Source: JAWPMT01 sp965229785
GTDB taxonomy: Bacteria > Bacteroidota > Bacteroidia > Cytophagales > Cyclobacteriaceae
Assembly (NCBI GenBank): GCA_965229785.1
Contig: CBDDJS010000001.1
Span: 1,364,001 to 1,428,000, forward strand
DNA: 64,000 bases
Direction: 5' to 3'
In this document: in pieces, positions 54,015 through 63,104 of the stretch
Position numbering within the stretch: the stretch's first letter is position 1
Layout of the letters: every line of letters begins with the position of its first letter
Translations under genes and position numbers: made by a program
The notes under the pieces: generated by a model
The model's database searches: none
The model's input: only the letters and a program-made list of their open reading frames with translations
What the model was told of the DNA's origin: nothing

Positions 54015-55110
54015 AATCACCGAAACTGATACCAACACCTCTGGCGGTCTTTAGCAAATAAGTGTTTTCTAAGTTCACATGATTGTATTGAGAGGTCGCT
54101 TCTAACAAAGGCACTTCGGAGTAGTCATTGTTTTTATAGACGACCATATTGCCGAAGCTTCCTTTTAGTGCCATCTCAAAAGCTTTCACACCGAAAGCCG
54201 TGGAAAGGATCCTGTCGAAGGCGAGAGGGGTCCCTCCACGTTGTAGGTGTCCCAGCACCATCTCACGGATGTCCGCCGTACAACCCGCCTCTTTCATTTG
54301 ATGACTCAATTGATATGCGACTCCTCCCAATCGCTTCATTTGATAGCCTATTTCGTCACTTTCGCGTGTAAGTACATCACCGTCCTTTGGTTTGGCGCCT
54401 TCGGCGATAATGATATTGGCAAAGCCACGCCCCTCGTGGTACCGCTCATTGACTCTTTCCACTACCTTATTGATGTCATAGGGAATTTCCGGAATGAGAC
54501 ACACTTCAACACCACCTGCTATGGCAGCATGTAGTGCAATCCAGCCAGCATCACGACCCATCACTTCCAGAATGAGCACCCTATGATGACTTTCTGCCGT
54601 AGTAACGAGCTTATCAACGGCATTGGTGGCTACTTCAACAGCTGTTTGAAACCCAAACGTGAAATCCGTGGCGGACAGATCGTTATCGATCGTTTTTGGT
54701 ACGCCTATGACTGGTAATCCTTTTTCGTAAAGTTTTTGTGAGATGCGCTGGCTGCCATCTCCACCGATACTGATCACCGCGTCAAATCCATGTTCCCTGA
54801 TGCTGCTGATCAATTCATCCGATCGATCCTCATTCTTCCAGCTTCCATCAGGCTGCACTTTTGGGTAGTTAAATGGGTCGCCCTTGGTAGTGGTTTTTAT
54901 AATTGTACCCCCTTTTACATGTATCCCGGCTATGCGATTGTTGTCCAATTCCACGATTTCTTGTGGATTGCGTAGTAACCCATGATAGGCTTCAATGCTA
55001 CCGTAAACTTTCCAGTCTTTTTCTTGCATAGATCTTTTCACAATTCCCCGGATTACGGCATTGAGTCCGGGGCAATCACCTCCTCCTGTAAGCACCAATA
55101 GTTTTTTCAT
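54013..55110 (-). CDS. pfkA: 6-phosphofructokinase, probably ATP-dependent
   Basis: 365 residues, longer than E. coli PfkA (320). LVLTGGGDCPGLNAVIRG binds nucleotide; SIGGDGSQ has the Gly typical of ATP users at the position that is Asp in PPi enzymes, while VPKTIDNDL has Lys where E. coli has Gly and PPi enzymes have Lys. MGRDAGWIALHAAIAGG and LGHLQRGGTP are the sugar-phosphate sites. This Gly/Lys combination is known from actinobacterial-type enzymes. It phosphorylates fructose-6-phosphate in glycolysis. Alone, convergent with the preceding gene. Confidence 0.93.
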   Translation of the reverse strand: MKKLLVLTGGGDCPGLNAVIRGIVKRSMQEKDWKVYGSIEAYHGLLRNPQEIVELDNNRIAGIHVKGGTIIKTTTKGDPFNYPKVQPDGSWKNEDRSDELISSIREHGFDAVISIGGDGSQRISQKLYEKGLPVIGVPKTIDNDLSATDFTFGFQTAVEVATNAVDKLVTTAESHHRVLILEVMGRDAGWIALHAAIAGGVEVCLIPEIPYDINKVVERVNERYHEGRGFANIIIAEGAKPKDGDVLTRESDEIGYQMKRLGGVAYQLSHQMKEAGCTADIREMVLGHLQRGGTPLAFDRILSTAFGVKAFEMALKGSFGNMVVYKNNDYSEVPLLEATSQYNHVNLENTYLLKTARGVGISFGD

Positions 55111-55189
55111 ATGCCGAACCTAGTGCCTATTTGAAAAACTTCCAATGACAATCCTCACGTCGGTAGATATTATGTGAGTACAGGCTTAC

Positions 55190-55213
55190 ACAGGAGCCGA
55201 TATAGACTCCTGT
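55190..55213 (-). terminator. Hairpin after the CPBP protease gene
   Basis: Seven-base arms ACAGGAG and CTCCTGT with a 10-base loop lie just past the CPBP stop codon on the minus strand. No T-run follows, so termination is uncertain. Confidence 0.35.
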
Positions 55214-55226
55214 ATTGGAAGCATTT

Positions 55227-56138
55227 CTATGAAGAGAAGACAGTCTTTAGGTTCCACTTATAGCGTAGTGCCAGCACTAGGAAAGTACCAATAATCACCA
55301 CAGGTAGCAGCACAGGCAAAATACTCACCAGCGTTTGAAGATCCGTTTGGAAAACAGCCGGCGTGCTGAATGCGCCACCCTCTGCATTAATGAAAAGCAC
55401 CACAATCAAATTATTCGCAGCGTGTATACCCATTGGAAGTTCCAATCCGTCATCCAGCAATGGAAGGATGCCAAAAAGCAAACTGAGGAGAAGGTAGGCC
55501 CAGATAATTCGGGTAAATCCTTCACTAAATTCAGGGTTGGAAGCGTGCAACAAAGCGAACCCAATGGCGATAATGACAAAAGGCAAACGCTTCCCTTGAA
55601 AGACCCTGACCAGGGTTTGGAAAAGATAACCACGAAAGAAGGTTTCTTCCAAAGTGGTTTGAATGGGCACAAGCAATACGGCTAAAGCCAGCAATGGCAG
55701 AAACCGATCCCATTGAAGTTGGTAAGTCAGACTTTCTCCTGGGATCATAAGCCAGATCATAGGAATCGCGATTATGGACCAGACACTAAAGCCAAAAAAG
55801 GCCTTCTTCCAGTCAAAAGATGGTTTTCCGGTAAATAACGTCCTAAGTGGGCGACTATGCAGGTATTTCACTGATAGAACCAAAAAAATGAAACCTATAA
55901 CGAAGGGAATCATCATCAAGGTGAGCAGGAGGTAGGAATCCAATTCGAATGCACTAAGGTTGCTGTTGTTGAAATGCTTTTCAAATTCAACGTCGGACAT
56001 GCTCAACGAATCCTTCCTTATATAAAGGGTACTGATCAAAGGAATTTGCCCAATTAAAAATCCTGCGATCACTATAACAAAAGTGAGCGCGAACCGCCAC
56101 CAGTCGGTTTTGCCATGATTGGCCATGAATGAATACAT
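55227..56138 (-). CDS. CPBP-family intramembrane metalloprotease
   Basis: 303 residues from the ATG at 56138; an ATG four codons in is equally possible, and a TTG upstream adds a non-family extension. Eight or so hydrophobic helices; the family motifs are LEETFFRGYLFQ (Glu-Glu-x3-Arg), FALLHASNPEF and the C-terminal MGIHAANNLIVV. Members cleave membrane proteins or protect against self-made peptides. It follows the membrane AraC regulator by about 80 bases on the same strand. Confidence 0.88.
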   Translation of the reverse strand: MYSFMANHGKTDWWRFALTFVIVIAGFLIGQIPLISTLYIRKDSLSMSDVEFEKHFNNSNLSAFELDSYLLLTLMMIPFVIGFIFLVLSVKYLHSRPLRTLFTGKPSFDWKKAFFGFSVWSIIAIPMIWLMIPGESLTYQLQWDRFLPLLALAVLLVPIQTTLEETFFRGYLFQTLVRVFQGKRLPFVIIAIGFALLHASNPEFSEGFTRIIWAYLLLSLLFGILPLLDDGLELPMGIHAANNLIVVLFINAEGGAFSTPAVFQTDLQTLVSILPVLLPVVIIGTFLVLALRYKWNLKTVFSS

Positions 56139-56217
56139 AAGTAAATGCTTATTTTGGTTTTGAGAGCAAACCAAGGTGCTATATTCCTTCAAAGAGACTC
56201 ACTAGCGGCAGTGAGAC

Positions 56218-57372
56218 TTATTTGATAGTCGTCTGATAGGATTTTGGTGTCATGCCGGTGATTTCCTTGAATGCTCGGTTGAAAGTGGCCTTTGATTTAA
56301 ACCCTGATTCGTAAGCCAAGCCGAGAAAGGTTTTGTTTTGTGATTTCTGATCGTTCATTCTGGACTTAAAAGCTTCCACGCGAAAATGGTTGACGAAGGC
56401 GTAAAAGTTGGTATTCATATCCGTGTTGAGTAGCTCAGTAATCTTTTTGGGCGATTCGTTCAATGCCGCAGCTACATCACTTAGGGAAAGATTTTCATTC
56501 AGGTAGATCATATCTTCCACGAACAATGCAATAAGTCGCTTTTCTAATGGACTTTTCGGTTCTGCCGATAGGACAATACCCGATCCTTTTCTTCTGGGTT
56601 TCGTTCGTGGGGTTTCAGGTTCAAATATAGAAATGAATACCGGGGATTGGTGAATACCCGAATACCCGACATAGACGATCAAGCCAAAGAGATATGCCAC
56701 ATTGAGGAATAACAATTCGTGTAATTCTTCAGCAATAATGGAAATAGCACTTAGAGCAACGTCGAGTATAATGAACAACAGAATACCCTGGAGCCATCTC
56801 TTCAACCAGGCCAGGTCTTTGGCTTCCATGGATGCGAAGTTGTTCCTGACCTGTGTGCCGTATCGCTTCAATTTATTGAAAAGCAATCGGAGGTAGATCA
56901 TGACGGATATGACGCCCATGACGGGTATACTAAAAGCATAAATGGGTATACCCTCGAGTGAGGGTGAATGATGAGTCCACGTTAAATAAGAGACCGGAAC
57001 TGAAAATAGGATCAATGCCAGGGCAAAAGGTGTGAAATGTTGAATCAATGCCTTTCTTGAAGTTGTATCATGTTGATAAATGTGGTCCACATAGAAATTG
57101 AGCAGAGGCCCTAAGGCAAATGGGGTAGTGAGGGCAAAAGCCATGACAAAAATGGCAAAGAAGTTCACCTCAGAGGTGAGGGTAGCATACGCCACGAATA
57201 AGCTAAGGAAACAAAGGAGAATTCCAGCCAGTACAACGTTTATCCGACGATGATCCTTTTTCTTGATCAATAAGAATATCAGAAAAAAAGTGATACTTAT
57301 TCCCGAAGTAGATATAAAGTTGATAAATGATTGAATCGTCGCTGACAAGGCCTGAATATTGGTTGGAACCAA
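56218..57372 (-). CDS. AraC-family regulator with multi-pass membrane N-terminus (second copy)
   Basis: 384 residues; the start is TTG, with no ATG before the membrane segments. About seven hydrophobic helices occupy residues 20-245, a linker rich in Pro/Arg/Lys follows, and the AraC domain is at about 275-384 (LSLSDVAAALNESPKKITELL and GLAYESGFKSKATFNRAFKEITGMTPKSY). The architecture matches the 5.3 kb regulator. Here a CPBP protease gene follows, there a subtilisin gene. Inverted repeats directly upstream may be its operator. Confidence 0.85.
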   Translation of the reverse strand: MVPTNIQALSATIQSFINFISTSGISITFFLIFLLIKKKDHRRINVVLAGILLCFLSLFVAYATLTSEVNFFAIFVMAFALTTPFALGPLLNFYVDHIYQHDTTSRKALIQHFTPFALALILFSVPVSYLTWTHHSPSLEGIPIYAFSIPVMGVISVMIYLRLLFNKLKRYGTQVRNNFASMEAKDLAWLKRWLQGILLFIILDVALSAISIIAEELHELLFLNVAYLFGLIVYVGYSGIHQSPVFISIFEPETPRTKPRRKGSGIVLSAEPKSPLEKRLIALFVEDMIYLNENLSLSDVAAALNESPKKITELLNTDMNTNFYAFVNHFRVEAFKSRMNDQKSQNKTFLGLAYESGFKSKATFNRAFKEITGMTPKSYQTTIK

Positions 57373-57377
57373 AAAAA

Positions 57378-57405
57378 TCTGACTCGAATTTAGTGACTAG
57401 TCAGA
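57378..57405. promoter_or_regulatory. Inverted repeats in front of the membrane AraC gene
   Basis: TCTGACT (57378-57384) and AGTCAGA (57399-57405) are perfect inverted arms, and the second arm overlaps a 10-base palindrome TGACTAGTCA (57394-57403). The site lies 6-33 bases before the AraC start codon, where an autoregulatory operator would be expected. Confidence 0.4.
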
Positions 57406-57484
57406 TCAAGTAAGCAAACCAATTGAGCTTGATTTTACGTCAAATGTCGTGGAAATATCTGCATCCATCCATTTGACAAGATCT

Positions 57485-57506
57485 TGTGTCTTAATTTTAA
57501 GACACA
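57485..57506. promoter_or_regulatory. Perfect 10-bp inverted repeat upstream of the GH78 gene
   Basis: TGTGTCTTAA and TTAAGACACA are separated by TT, 38 bases before the GH78 start codon in the divergent AraC/GH78 region. The compact symmetry (22 bases) is that of a dimeric-regulator operator rather than a terminator, as no gene ends here. Confidence 0.5.
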
Positions 57507-57543
57507 TAATTACTAACGACCAAACCTGCCCAAAATACACTAA

Positions 57544-60183
57544 ATGCCTGCTAACATCCGCCTAATTCTTTTGTTCCTGATGCCCACTTTGATCATGTGG
57601 AATTATGATTCGAAGGGGCAGCCCTTGCAGGAAGAAAGCGTATGGATCAGCGACGAATATGGCATGGAATATCGACCTGCTTCGGTATTTAGGGATACTT
57701 TCAAGGTCAGCAGTTTGGAGGGTAGAGCCGTTTTTAAAATTGCGTCATTAGGGATCCATGAGATAACCATTAATGGCCAAAGAGTTGGTGAGGTTTTTTT
57801 GAATCCTGTTTTTACCAATTTTTCCAAAAGGGTTTTTGAGAATACATACGATGTTACGGATTTCCTGAAAGTTGATGGAATCAATACGATTACGGTTACG
57901 CTGGGAAATGGATTTTACAATTTTCAACCGGTCAACAACTGGAGGTTTGACCTGGCTGCCTGGCGTGGCAGACCATCATTTCAGGGTTCATTATTTGATG
58001 AACATTCAGGTGATGTTTTCACTAAATCAGACGAAACCTGGTTTTATCAGGATTCACCCTGGACATTTAATGCCATTTACTTAGGTGAAACCTATGATCA
58101 AAGAAAGGTCATAAGTTCGATCCATGATCCGCTTTTGAATACCGAGTCATGGTCCCGGGCCAAAGTATTACCCACTCCCGATATTATTATCGATCCGCAA
58201 CCACCTGTAGATATCAAGATAACAGAGGTCTTACAACCTGTCAGCATCAATCAGGTTGATCGTTTCAGAGCTGTATATGCTTTTGATCGAAATATTGCAG
58301 GTGTGGTTGAAATTGCGATTCCACCATTAAGAAAAGGTCAGGTGGTTTCTTTGCATTACGGAGAACAATTGGATCAACTGGGTGGTGTAGATAATGGAAA
58401 CCTGTCTATCGCCTACAAGGAAAAAGTACCAGGTGAGGATTTTCAAACTGATCGACTCATAAGCAATGGACGGGATACCCTCAGGTTTACCAATCGGTTC
58501 AGTTACAAAGGGTTTCAATTTGTTGAAATAAAGTCGGCCCGTCCACTTGACTATTCAGCCATTCAGGTTAAGGCATATGCTTTGTCGTCGATTGCACCCA
58601 TATCCAGCTTAATCACTGGCAATGAAATATTGAATGAATTGTGGTCCGTGGCGAATCGTTCTATTTCGGCTAATATGATTGGCTTGCCAACAGATTGCCC
58701 CACTCGAGAGAAAAATGGCTGGACAGGTGACGGACATCTGATTTTTGGCTCGTCGGCTTATAACTTTGATATGAATGCGCTTTATCGAAAATGGGCGCTG
58801 GATCATCAGGATGCTCAACTAACCAATGGTCTTATTCCTAATATCGTGCCGACCGCAGGGTACGGAGTTGAAAGGAACTTCTTTGACTGGACCGTATCCG
58901 CGGTATTCGTGCCATGGTCACATTACCTCTACTATGGGGACATTTCAGTACTGACTGAGAATTATGAGATGATGCAGTCTTTTATGTCTTACTGGCGTGA
59001 TAAAACTCGTAATCACTTGTTGAGTCATGGCATCGGAGACTGGAAAGCCGAAGTGAATTCATCGACCTGGTTTACGACTTCTACCTTGTATCTCGATGCT
59101 TTGCGAAAAATGTCTCAAATCGCTGAGATGCTTAACCGTACCAGAGATCAACGAACCTATCAAGAAGAAGCTCAAAAGGTACTCAAGATCGTGCAAAGGC
59201 ATTTTTACGACAGTGAGTCGGGCGTTTATGCGAACGGGACACAGACTGAATTGGCCTATGCCCTGTATTACGAATTAGCTCCGGATGTGGAAACAACTAT
59301 CCAATTGTCAGAAGCCCTGATCAATGTTCTGGAAGAAAATAGTTATCGGGTAGATGTCGGTGTAATCGGGACCTTGCCATTGTTGGGGGCATTAAAGCAA
59401 ATGGGGCGTTCCGATATTGCACTTCGCCTGGTCACCAATCCGGAAAATGAAATTTGGGCGGGGTGGCTAAAAGGAGAAAGTAAAACTTTATATGAAGGTC
59501 GGGGATATTCACCTGACAACCGATATGGCGGCTCACAAAATCACATGTACTTTGGGACTTATAATGAATGGATCGCATCAGATGTTGTTGGGTTAAGACC
59601 CGTATTCGAAGACCCTGCCTTTCAGAAAGTCAGACTGGAACCTTCATTTATTGAGGAGTTGGGCTTCATTGACTGGAATTACCGAAGGGAAGAAGGGGAT
59701 TTTCGTGTTGCCTGGCAGTTCTTAAATGAAAATGAAGTGAAATTAGAAGTTGAATTGCCATCATACAAAGACATCTTTTTTCGAATTCCTGAAGGGTTCC
59801 GAATTCAGCAGGTATGGCCCAGTGATCTTCTTGAACGCACACTTGTTTCACGAGACGCGCTCATGTTCCAGGCTTCTTCCTTTACCATTCAATTCGAAAG
59901 GACCAGGGGAGAACTTACGCTACACAATGAATCCAATGGTCTGTATTTTGATGGAAAAAGCATTTATCCCGATTTGCAAATAGTGCATGATGCAAGCTGG
60001 GAATTTGAAGTATATGACCTTACTGGAAAAATGATTTATCGGAAACGCCTGGAATATTTTGCCGAACGTGTGCCCATTCTTTCCGTCACAGAACTTCCTT
60101 CTGGTAGCAAAGGCATGCTTTTAGGCAGACTGATCAACGTCCATTCTGGTGAAATTCAGACTTCTATCAATTTTATAAAGTAA
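57544..60183 (+). CDS. GH78-family alpha-L-rhamnosidase, secreted
   Basis: 879 residues with a signal peptide (LILLFLMPTLIMW). An N-terminal beta sandwich (IASLGIHEITINGQRVGEVFLNPVFTNFSKR...TLGNGFYN) is followed by a concanavalin-like domain, then the (alpha/alpha)6 barrel from about 355 with the GH78 signature TDCPTREKNGWTGDGHL (acid/Glu region) and later NPENEIWAGW. It removes terminal L-rhamnose from polysaccharides or glycosides. The last ~70 residues (FEVYDLTGKMIY...LPSGSKGMLL) look like a T9SS-type sorting domain lacking the usual PNP motif. It converges on an AraC gene, 26 bases away. Confidence 0.88.
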   Translation: MPANIRLILLFLMPTLIMWNYDSKGQPLQEESVWISDEYGMEYRPASVFRDTFKVSSLEGRAVFKIASLGIHEITINGQRVGEVFLNPVFTNFSKRVFENTYDVTDFLKVDGINTITVTLGNGFYNFQPVNNWRFDLAAWRGRPSFQGSLFDEHSGDVFTKSDETWFYQDSPWTFNAIYLGETYDQRKVISSIHDPLLNTESWSRAKVLPTPDIIIDPQPPVDIKITEVLQPVSINQVDRFRAVYAFDRNIAGVVEIAIPPLRKGQVVSLHYGEQLDQLGGVDNGNLSIAYKEKVPGEDFQTDRLISNGRDTLRFTNRFSYKGFQFVEIKSARPLDYSAIQVKAYALSSIAPISSLITGNEILNELWSVANRSISANMIGLPTDCPTREKNGWTGDGHLIFGSSAYNFDMNALYRKWALDHQDAQLTNGLIPNIVPTAGYGVERNFFDWTVSAVFVPWSHYLYYGDISVLTENYEMMQSFMSYWRDKTRNHLLSHGIGDWKAEVNSSTWFTTSTLYLDALRKMSQIAEMLNRTRDQRTYQEEAQKVLKIVQRHFYDSESGVYANGTQTELAYALYYELAPDVETTIQLSEALINVLEENSYRVDVGVIGTLPLLGALKQMGRSDIALRLVTNPENEIWAGWLKGESKTLYEGRGYSPDNRYGGSQNHMYFGTYNEWIASDVVGLRPVFEDPAFQKVRLEPSFIEELGFIDWNYRREEGDFRVAWQFLNENEVKLEVELPSYKDIFFRIPEGFRIQQVWPSDLLERTLVSRDALMFQASSFTIQFERTRGELTLHNESNGLYFDGKSIYPDLQIVHDASWEFEVYDLTGKMIYRKRLEYFAERVPILSVTELPSGSKGMLLGRLINVHSGEIQTSINFIK

Positions 60184-60209
60184 GGGATAGCCCATCCACC
60201 AAACCGAAT

Positions 60210-61130
60210 TTAATTCAACGTTTCCTGATATTGTAAACGAGCTTGTTTGGGCGTGCATCCGTAGATCGATTTGAATTGTTTCGTGAAGTAACTGCAGTCA
60301 GAATAACCCAAACTGAAACCAACCTCGGAAATGCTCATGTGTTCCATATTTTGAAGCCGATCCAATGCTATTTCCATTTTTTTATCCAGCATATATTGAA
60401 GGGGTGTGGTGCCAAAAGTGTGTTTGAATTGCTGGAAAAAGTTAGACTTGGAGACACCTGCTATTTTGGCTAATTCATCCATTTTTATGTTCCTGCTGAT
60501 ATTTTGACGGATATAGTCGGCCATGTAAGTAAATCCTGATTTGGTTTTGCCATTGAAATGATGCAAAAAGGAATGTTGAGCAGACGATTGAAGCAGCCGC
60601 ACAATCAATTCCCTACTGGCCCGATTGATGAATAACTCACGATGTTCATTTTCTTCTTTCATGAGTGTGATCAGATATTCCATGTTGCGTAGCAAATGAA
60701 GGTCCCTGTGTCGTAGATGACTGTTCAGATCATCAATAGAGCAGTGTTCTTTTGTGACGTCCTCATTGGCGAAATGCTTGTAATCATATAGGGCTTGTTC
60801 AATGACCTCTTGATCCGGAACGAAAGCAAGACATTGCGTTGGATTATCCATTGAGGCAGATGGAAAGTCAATTTGAAGTCGGGATCCTGAAGGAATGATC
60901 AGGCTTTCGCCAGGTAGGTATTGAAATGCCTTGTGGTCATTTATTTTCAGCATTTTCTCTCCTTTGACCATGAGCGCAATGACTGGTGAATCGAATTGCA
61001 TTTCGACACCAAAAGCAGGCGTTAATGTCTCATAGAATTGCAGATCAATGTGGTCAGATCTGAGTTCGGACATACGCTCTACAAGTACATCTTGTGCATG
61101 ATCGGGAGGAGTGAATATACTAACGTCCAT
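60210..61130 (-). CDS. AraC-family transcriptional regulator (cupin-like N-terminus)
   Basis: 306 residues. Residues 1-175 form an AraC_N/cupin-type sensor (SPVIALMVKGEKMLKIND, YLPGESLIIPSGSRLQIDFP). Residues about 205-300 are the double helix-turn-helix (IKMDELAKIAGVSKSNFFQQFKHTFGTTPLQYM and ISEVGFSLGYSDCSYFTKQFKSIYGCTPKQ). It is soluble, unlike the two membrane AraC proteins in the window. It diverges from the acyl-CoA ligase gene, its most likely target. An 8-base inverted repeat spans their shared upstream region. Confidence 0.9.
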   Translation of the reverse strand: MDVSIFTPPDHAQDVLVERMSELRSDHIDLQFYETLTPAFGVEMQFDSPVIALMVKGEKMLKINDHKAFQYLPGESLIIPSGSRLQIDFPSASMDNPTQCLAFVPDQEVIEQALYDYKHFANEDVTKEHCSIDDLNSHLRHRDLHLLRNMEYLITLMKEENEHRELFINRASRELIVRLLQSSAQHSFLHHFNGKTKSGFTYMADYIRQNISRNIKMDELAKIAGVSKSNFFQQFKHTFGTTPLQYMLDKKMEIALDRLQNMEHMSISEVGFSLGYSDCSYFTKQFKSIYGCTPKQARLQYQETLN

Positions 61131-61214
61131 TGCACAATCTAATCAAATATTCCGGCATTATTCTTTACTGAATTAAAATACCAGAATTAGAGATGATTCT
61201 ACCGTAGATTGTCA

Positions 61215-62966
61215 ATGGGATTTTCTAAAATGCCAGAGAAAGTCATTTTAAGAATTCACCCCATGTCATTAAAAGACGATTTTGTCCGGATAAAAAACGA
61301 GATGTCCCTGGGCAATTGGAATGCACTGGCTAACCACGACATTCAGAAGCCTGGTCACTTCAATTGGGTCGAGGAAATTTTCTATGGATTAAATGTAACA
61401 GAACATCCGGATGGTGAGGCATTGCTTTGGAAATACGGGAAAGAGGAGAGGAGATATACGTTTCGTGAAATGTATGAAGTCTCAAATCAACTGATTAACC
61501 TCCTCAGAAAACACGGGGCTAAAGAAGGAGATCGGATTTACTCGCTATTACCCTTGGTTCCCACAAACTGGGTCAGTTTTCTAGCGACCATCAAAGGTGG
61601 GTTTATCTTGATGCCGACAGCCATTAATTTGACTCATAGGGATCTTCTTCAACGATTTCAATCACTGTTTCCTGAAATTGTCATTGCCGATGATGCGAAT
61701 GCAGATAAAATTGACGAGGCAGAGCGTGCATTTGGCCATTCGATAAAAATCAAAGTACTGGTCTCGGGAGAAGCGAAAAGAGCAGGGTGGATCAGTATAG
61801 AATCAATGCTTGAGGAATCCATTGAGGCAGAAGCTGCAGATACAAAAGCCGATGATCCTGTACTATATTTCTTTACTTCAGGAACTACCGGTCTTCCTAA
61901 GATCGTCGTACACACGCATTTTAGCTACGGAGTGGGACATTTGACTACTTCTTCCTGGTTGGGATGCAGTCGTGGGGATGTGCACTACAATATTTCGTCA
62001 CCAGGCTGGGCCAAGTTTGCCTGGAGTAGCTTCTTCGCTCCGTGGAATACCGGTGCCACCATTTTTGTCAATCAAGTCGATGTATTTGTTCCAGGAGAGC
62101 AACTCGAAACCATGAGTAAATACAACGTCTCCACATTCTGTGGTTCTCCCACGGTTTATAGGATGTTGATCCAAGAAGACCTTTCAAAATATCCACTGGC
62201 TTTGAAACAGTGCTGTGCAGCAGGAGAACCTTTGAACCCTGAGGTCATTGACCAATGGCAAAAAGGCACGGGTGTAACCATCAGAGACGGATACGGACAA
62301 ACGGAAACGACGGCCTTGGTGGCGAATTTACCCGGCCAAAAAATCAAACCTGGGTCCATGGGTAAACCTACCTTTTTGTATTCCATCGGCATTTACGACG
62401 AAGAAGGTCAGGAAATGCCAGACCTGGAGGTAGGCATCATTGGTGTAAAGGTAAATAGTCATAAGGCCAATGGAGTTTTTGTAGACTACTACGAAGATGA
62501 GAAAAGAAGAAAGCAGGTATTTCGTGGCCATATTTACCTGACGGGTGATAAAGCCTATCGTGATGAGGATGGTTATTTCTGGTTCTTCGGAAGAAATGAT
62601 GATGTCATAAAGGCTTCGGCCTATCGCATTGGTCCTTTCGAAGTAGAAAATGTACTGATCGAACATCCAGCGGTGATGGAGTCGGCAGTGGTGTCCAGCC
62701 CTCATAAACTTAGGGGTAATGCGATAAAAGCCTTCATCATTTTAAAAGAAGGAGTCCTGCCTGATGAAGCCTTAGCGCAGGAAATCTTTGACTTTGCAGC
62801 TGCTCAAATGGCAGCATATAAAGTTCCGAGAATCATTGAATTCAGGAAAGAGTTGCCAAAAACCATTAGTGGTAAAATACGGAGAGTGGAATTACGCGCA
62901 CAAGAAGCGCAGCAACGACTTTCGGACATCAAGGTAGCAGGAGAGTTCTTTCACGCGAAATACTGA
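61215..62966 (+). CDS. AMP-binding acyl-CoA ligase
   Basis: 583 residues from the first ATG; ATGs at 61230 and 61263 are also possible, and the TTG just before is unlikely. ANL-superfamily motifs: the P-loop YFFTSGTTGLPKIVVHTH, the adenine site RDGYGQTETT, the hinge FGRNDDVIKASAYRIGPFEVE and the acylation Lys in PKTISGKIRRVEL. The overall pattern fits acetyl/propionyl or medium-chain acyl-CoA synthetases (ACSM-like). It activates a carboxylic acid with ATP and CoA. The molybdenum hydroxylase genes follow on the same strand after about 140 bases. Confidence 0.88.
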   Translation: MGFSKMPEKVILRIHPMSLKDDFVRIKNEMSLGNWNALANHDIQKPGHFNWVEEIFYGLNVTEHPDGEALLWKYGKEERRYTFREMYEVSNQLINLLRKHGAKEGDRIYSLLPLVPTNWVSFLATIKGGFILMPTAINLTHRDLLQRFQSLFPEIVIADDANADKIDEAERAFGHSIKIKVLVSGEAKRAGWISIESMLEESIEAEAADTKADDPVLYFFTSGTTGLPKIVVHTHFSYGVGHLTTSSWLGCSRGDVHYNISSPGWAKFAWSSFFAPWNTGATIFVNQVDVFVPGEQLETMSKYNVSTFCGSPTVYRMLIQEDLSKYPLALKQCCAAGEPLNPEVIDQWQKGTGVTIRDGYGQTETTALVANLPGQKIKPGSMGKPTFLYSIGIYDEEGQEMPDLEVGIIGVKVNSHKANGVFVDYYEDEKRRKQVFRGHIYLTGDKAYRDEDGYFWFFGRNDDVIKASAYRIGPFEVENVLIEHPAVMESAVVSSPHKLRGNAIKAFIILKEGVLPDEALAQEIFDFAAAQMAAYKVPRIIEFRKELPKTISGKIRRVELRAQEAQQRLSDIKVAGEFFHAKY

Positions 62967-63036
62967 ATGTTATGACAAACAAAATATAATTTTCTCAGCT
63001 TATTTAGAATTGTTTTAAATTATCATAAATGATGCA

Positions 63037-63078
63037 TCTTGGAAGGTTGAAATATTGAAAATTCTATAATTTCCAAGA
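63037..63078. repeat. Inverted repeat between ligase and coxS-like genes
   Basis: Perfect 8-base arms TCTTGGAA and TTCCAAGA with a 26-base AT-rich spacer lie 27 bases before the iron-sulfur subunit gene. It could be an operator or a weak terminator of the ligase gene. Confidence 0.3.
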
Positions 63079-63104
63079 CAATCTATCTTAATCATTAAAC
63101 CCAA

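Noticed and set aside
61134..61212. ACAATCTA/TAGATTGT arms spanning the AraC-ligase intergenic region as an operator
   Set aside because: Only 8 bases with a 63-base spacer; chance is likely, so it is mentioned but not called.
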